Part shown: positions 46,701-49,014 of the stretch, in pieces
How the letters are laid out: each line of letters begins with the position of its first letter
Numbering within the stretch: the stretch's first letter is position 1
Source of the DNA: Cytauxzoon felis
Taxonomy: Eukaryota > Apicomplexa > Aconoidasida > Piroplasmida > Theileriidae
Assembly: GCA_020283715.1 (NCBI GenBank)
Contig: JAIQCW010000016.1
Span: forward strand, 1 to 49,014
Direction of reading: 5' to 3'
DNA length: 49,014 nt
The notes under the pieces: model-generated
The model's database searches: none
Told to the model about the DNA's origin: nothing
Seen by the model: the letters and a program-made list of their open reading frames with translations, nothing else
Made by a program: the position numbers and the translations under genes

Positions 46701-49014
46701 TTTTATTAAAAATGGGGTAAATTATAATAATATGAATATAGATGATGAATATAATAATATATATACAGAATTATCATCATTTGATGATATATTAATTATA
46801 AAAAATGATATAAATACAATAGAATTAAATAATATATCAAATTGTACATTATATAATTTACCAATCTCTGAATTAATCCATTATCTCAAACATATCACAC
46901 TACCAGGATTAGATGATTATAATCAAAATCGATTAATTAGAATCATCATCAACTTTAGCAAATATAAAAATATATATACACACGATGTCCAATACAACCC
47001 ACCTGAGGTTACATCTACCAACGGTCCAACCTCTTTTCGTCCTGCAGACAGCTCTCCACCTGAGGTTACAACCTTGTCTTCCACTCGCCGTGGTGGCTCT
47101 TCCAATTACCTATCTCTAAAGAGTATAGCCACTCCCAGAGATCGTGGCAGAGGTGGAAGTAGTGATGGAGGTAGAGTTAGTACTGGACCTCAAGTGGAAC
47201 CTGGAAGCGATCTACGGGAGCTGGAGGGGGAAGTAAATAGAGGAGGCCACCACGGCGAGTGGAAAAAAACGACCTCAGGTGGAAAAGATGGGGCGATGGG
47301 GTATCATGGGGATAATAAACCTCACAATGATAATAATCCCCACAATTCACCTGAAATACAAGGTGAGGGTAGTTACTGGACCTCGAGTGGATTACCCGAA
47401 AACGATCTACGGGAGTTTGAGGGGGAAGTAAATAGAAGAGCTGACGGCAGGACGACCTCAGGTGGAACAACTTCAGGTGAGAGATGTATATTATCTCGTG
47501 TATGTGGTGAATTATTGGCAGAGGGTAGGTGTAAAAAGGAAAGTATGGTATATAATAATAATGAGTGTATATTTGATTTTCTTAATGGTATATATGGTAA
47601 TGATGAATTATATATAAATCGTTATTTACGTTATATATCTAGTGGTGTTGAATATAATGAAGAAGATATTATATGGGCATTATTATGTAATGATGAATAT
47701 AATTTATTGAATAGATTAAATAATATTATAGATATAAATATAAATAATATGAAAAGATTAGGTATAGGTTATTGGATAAATGATAAAATATGTATAGAAT
47801 ATATTATAAATAAAATAGATGAATCATTTAAATTATTATTAAGTAATATAAATAATATAAATAATATAGAAGAATTAGATGAATTTGGTTTTTGGTGTAT
47901 ATTAAATAATAAAAAACATATTTATAGTCATATATTAAAAATAAAATCATATAATAAATTATCATTATTTTTATTAAATGATTTTAATAATAATAAAAAA
48001 TATCAATTAGCAGCTATAAAAAATTCTTATATATTAATAAAACAACATAGATATTTATTATCTATTGGTTTTATGTTATTAGGTAATAATATAAATGATG
48101 CTATAGATTTATGTTTTCAATATTTAAATGATATACAATTATCTATATTTATATATAAAATATTAAATTATAATAATTTTAATTATATTATTAATAAATT
48201 AAATGATGACAGTATAATAAATAAAATTTTTATATATAAAATAAATAATACAAATTCAAGTTTCAATATAAATTTTATAAATTTATTAAATATTAAACAA
48301 TTAATTATATTTATATCATGTTCATTAAAATTTAAATTATTTAATATTAATTATATAATCTCTATATTAAGATTCTATTCCATTAAATATCTTAATATCG
48401 GTATGCCTATTATATCATTATTATTAAATCTATCTATACCAAATATATATAAAATCTATTGGGATACATTATTTATACACTCATGTAATTGGATCATTAA
48501 TGATTATCATAATAATCTACAAGAATTCAATCTACATAATCATCAAATCGCATCCTCTATCAATTCTATACTCAAACTTATACCATCAACACACATCGTC
48601 AATCAAATCAAACAATCTTTACCAACCTCATTATATCATACATATGATGATGATAATCCACCTGAGGTTACAACCAGTGTTCCCACTAGCCGTGGTGGCT
48701 CTCCACCTGAGGTTACAACCACTGTTCCACTCGGCGTGGAGCCCTCTTCCAATTACCTATCTCTAAAGAGTAAAGCCACTCCCGGAGATCGTGGCAGTGA
48801 GAAGGTATGGATTGGACCTCAGGTGGAGACCTCAAGTGGTCCCGTAGCTGATCTCAGGGAAGCGAAGGGGGAAGTAAATAAAAAGGCCGCCACGGCGAGT
48901 GGAAGAAAAGGTGGTAATCAAGGTAGTATTTGGACATCGAGTGGAACGGGGCATTATAGTGATAAAAAACACCATAATGATAATAAACCCCATGATTCAA
49001 CTAGTGTTATTCAT
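43772..49014 (+). CDS. Rav1/DmX-like (rabconnectin-3) protein with four cassette insertions, partial
   Basis: V-ATPase assembly factor family. ATG at 43772 (the GTG at 43763 is not a likely start). The first frame runs to 46720 and encodes an N-terminal propeller-like region. A second open frame from about 46690 continues past the window end. It carries the Rav1 signature: WALLCNDEYNLL, RLGIGYWINDK, FGFWCILNNKK, FLLNDFNNNKKYQLAAIKNS, and LLGNNINDAIDLCFQYLNDI. The two parts differ by one frame step at the A-run 46708-46712, inside the inverted repeat CCCCATTTTT/AAAAATGGGG (46695-46717). One missing A would explain it, so I treat this as one gene. Cassettes lie at 44449-44570, 45664-46193, 46998-47480 and 48658-end, all open. 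Confidence 0.82.
44449..44570. repeat. In-frame right-arm cassette in Rav1/DmX-like coding sequence
   Basis: Reads [20 protein letters not shown] then SSNVTSSG, from the GCTGATCTACGTGAAGCGG arm, CCACCACGGCGAGTGG and a CTCGAGTGG connector. It carries the right arm only. Confidence 0.85.
45664..46193. repeat. In-frame compound cassette in Rav1/DmX-like coding sequence
   Basis: Encodes SSNYLPVNGNATPRDRG (CCGTAAACGG at 45744-45753), a segment SSIMGMMEDG from the GATGGATCATCCATC module, GENG..GYGDNKPHNNK from a GGGGATAATAAACC module, and [18 protein letters not shown]. Open across about 530 bp. Confidence 0.9.
46998..47480. repeat. In-frame compound cassette in Rav1/DmX-like coding sequence
   Basis: Read in full with no stop: [73 protein letters not shown] and [20 protein letters not shown]. 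Here the hairpin module is CTCTAAAGAG. Confidence 0.9.
48658..49014. repeat. In-frame cassette at right window edge, Rav1/DmX-like gene
   Basis: Reads [57 protein letters not shown], and a DKKHHNDNKPHDS segment from the GATAATAAACC module. Continues beyond the window. Confidence 0.88.

Noticed and set aside
21416..47480. Exon cassettes as unrecognised introns
   Set aside because: No AT-rich GT...AG pair flanks them as in the true introns, and all are open for up to 530 bp. RNA data would settle it.

Overview
The window looks like nuclear DNA of an apicomplexan parasite of the piroplasm group (Theileria / Cytauxzoon / Babesia type). The background is very AT-rich and the genes are compact. 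Most introns that lack repeats are about 28-51 nt. Three genes encode secreted proteins built from FAINT-like (DUF529-like) units, which are typical of Theileria and relatives. I cannot name the species.

Layout, left to right: a truncated P4-ATPase (phospholipid flippase, minus strand); a DDX3/Ded1 DEAD-box helicase; two FAINT-like secreted proteins; an alpha/beta hydrolase (lysophospholipase type); a large FAINT-like secreted protein; a possible Mediator-22; an unrecognised five-exon gene; a UBE3D-like E2-binding protein; the tRNA threonylcarbamoyl-AMP synthase Sua5; SRP14, whose last exon overlaps Sua5 antisense; a small unknown gene; a tandem array (23.8-29.0 kb) of an unrecognised FAINT-like multigene family; adenosine kinase; ORC1 in 12 exons; an HMG-box protein; a small unknown gene; AATF/Bfr2; NEMF/Rqc2; and the Rav1/DmX-like V-ATPase assembly factor, which runs off the right edge. 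I reconstructed the exons by hand. Splice phases close exactly in all the multi-exon models given, except where I note a frameshift.

The striking feature is a dispersed system of GC-rich modular repeat cassettes, more than 30 of them in 49 kb. Each is assembled from a small set of short hairpin-forming modules separated by an 11-bp connector (CCACYTGAGGT or its complement ACCTCARGTGG). Each cassette is roughly a mirror image of itself, so it could fold into one large hairpin. Cassettes sit (a) in gaps between genes, (b) inside introns, where they account for nearly every intron longer than 112 nt, and (c) inside exons of housekeeping genes (Sua5, NEMF, Rav1/DmX-like, probably the P4-ATPase). 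The exon copies are open throughout and mostly read in one frame ([13 protein letters not shown]..., [16 protein letters not shown]). Seven noncoding copies also carry a second, AT-rich element of about 230 bp at their centre. The cassettes resemble in concept the Rickettsia palindromic elements, yeast mitochondrial GC clusters and introner/MITE elements, but I do not recognise this family. It is my main candidate for an undescribed system.

Several long reading frames change frame at A-runs (NEMF twice, Rav1/DmX-like once, the tandem family twice). These could be sequencing errors or real frameshifts.
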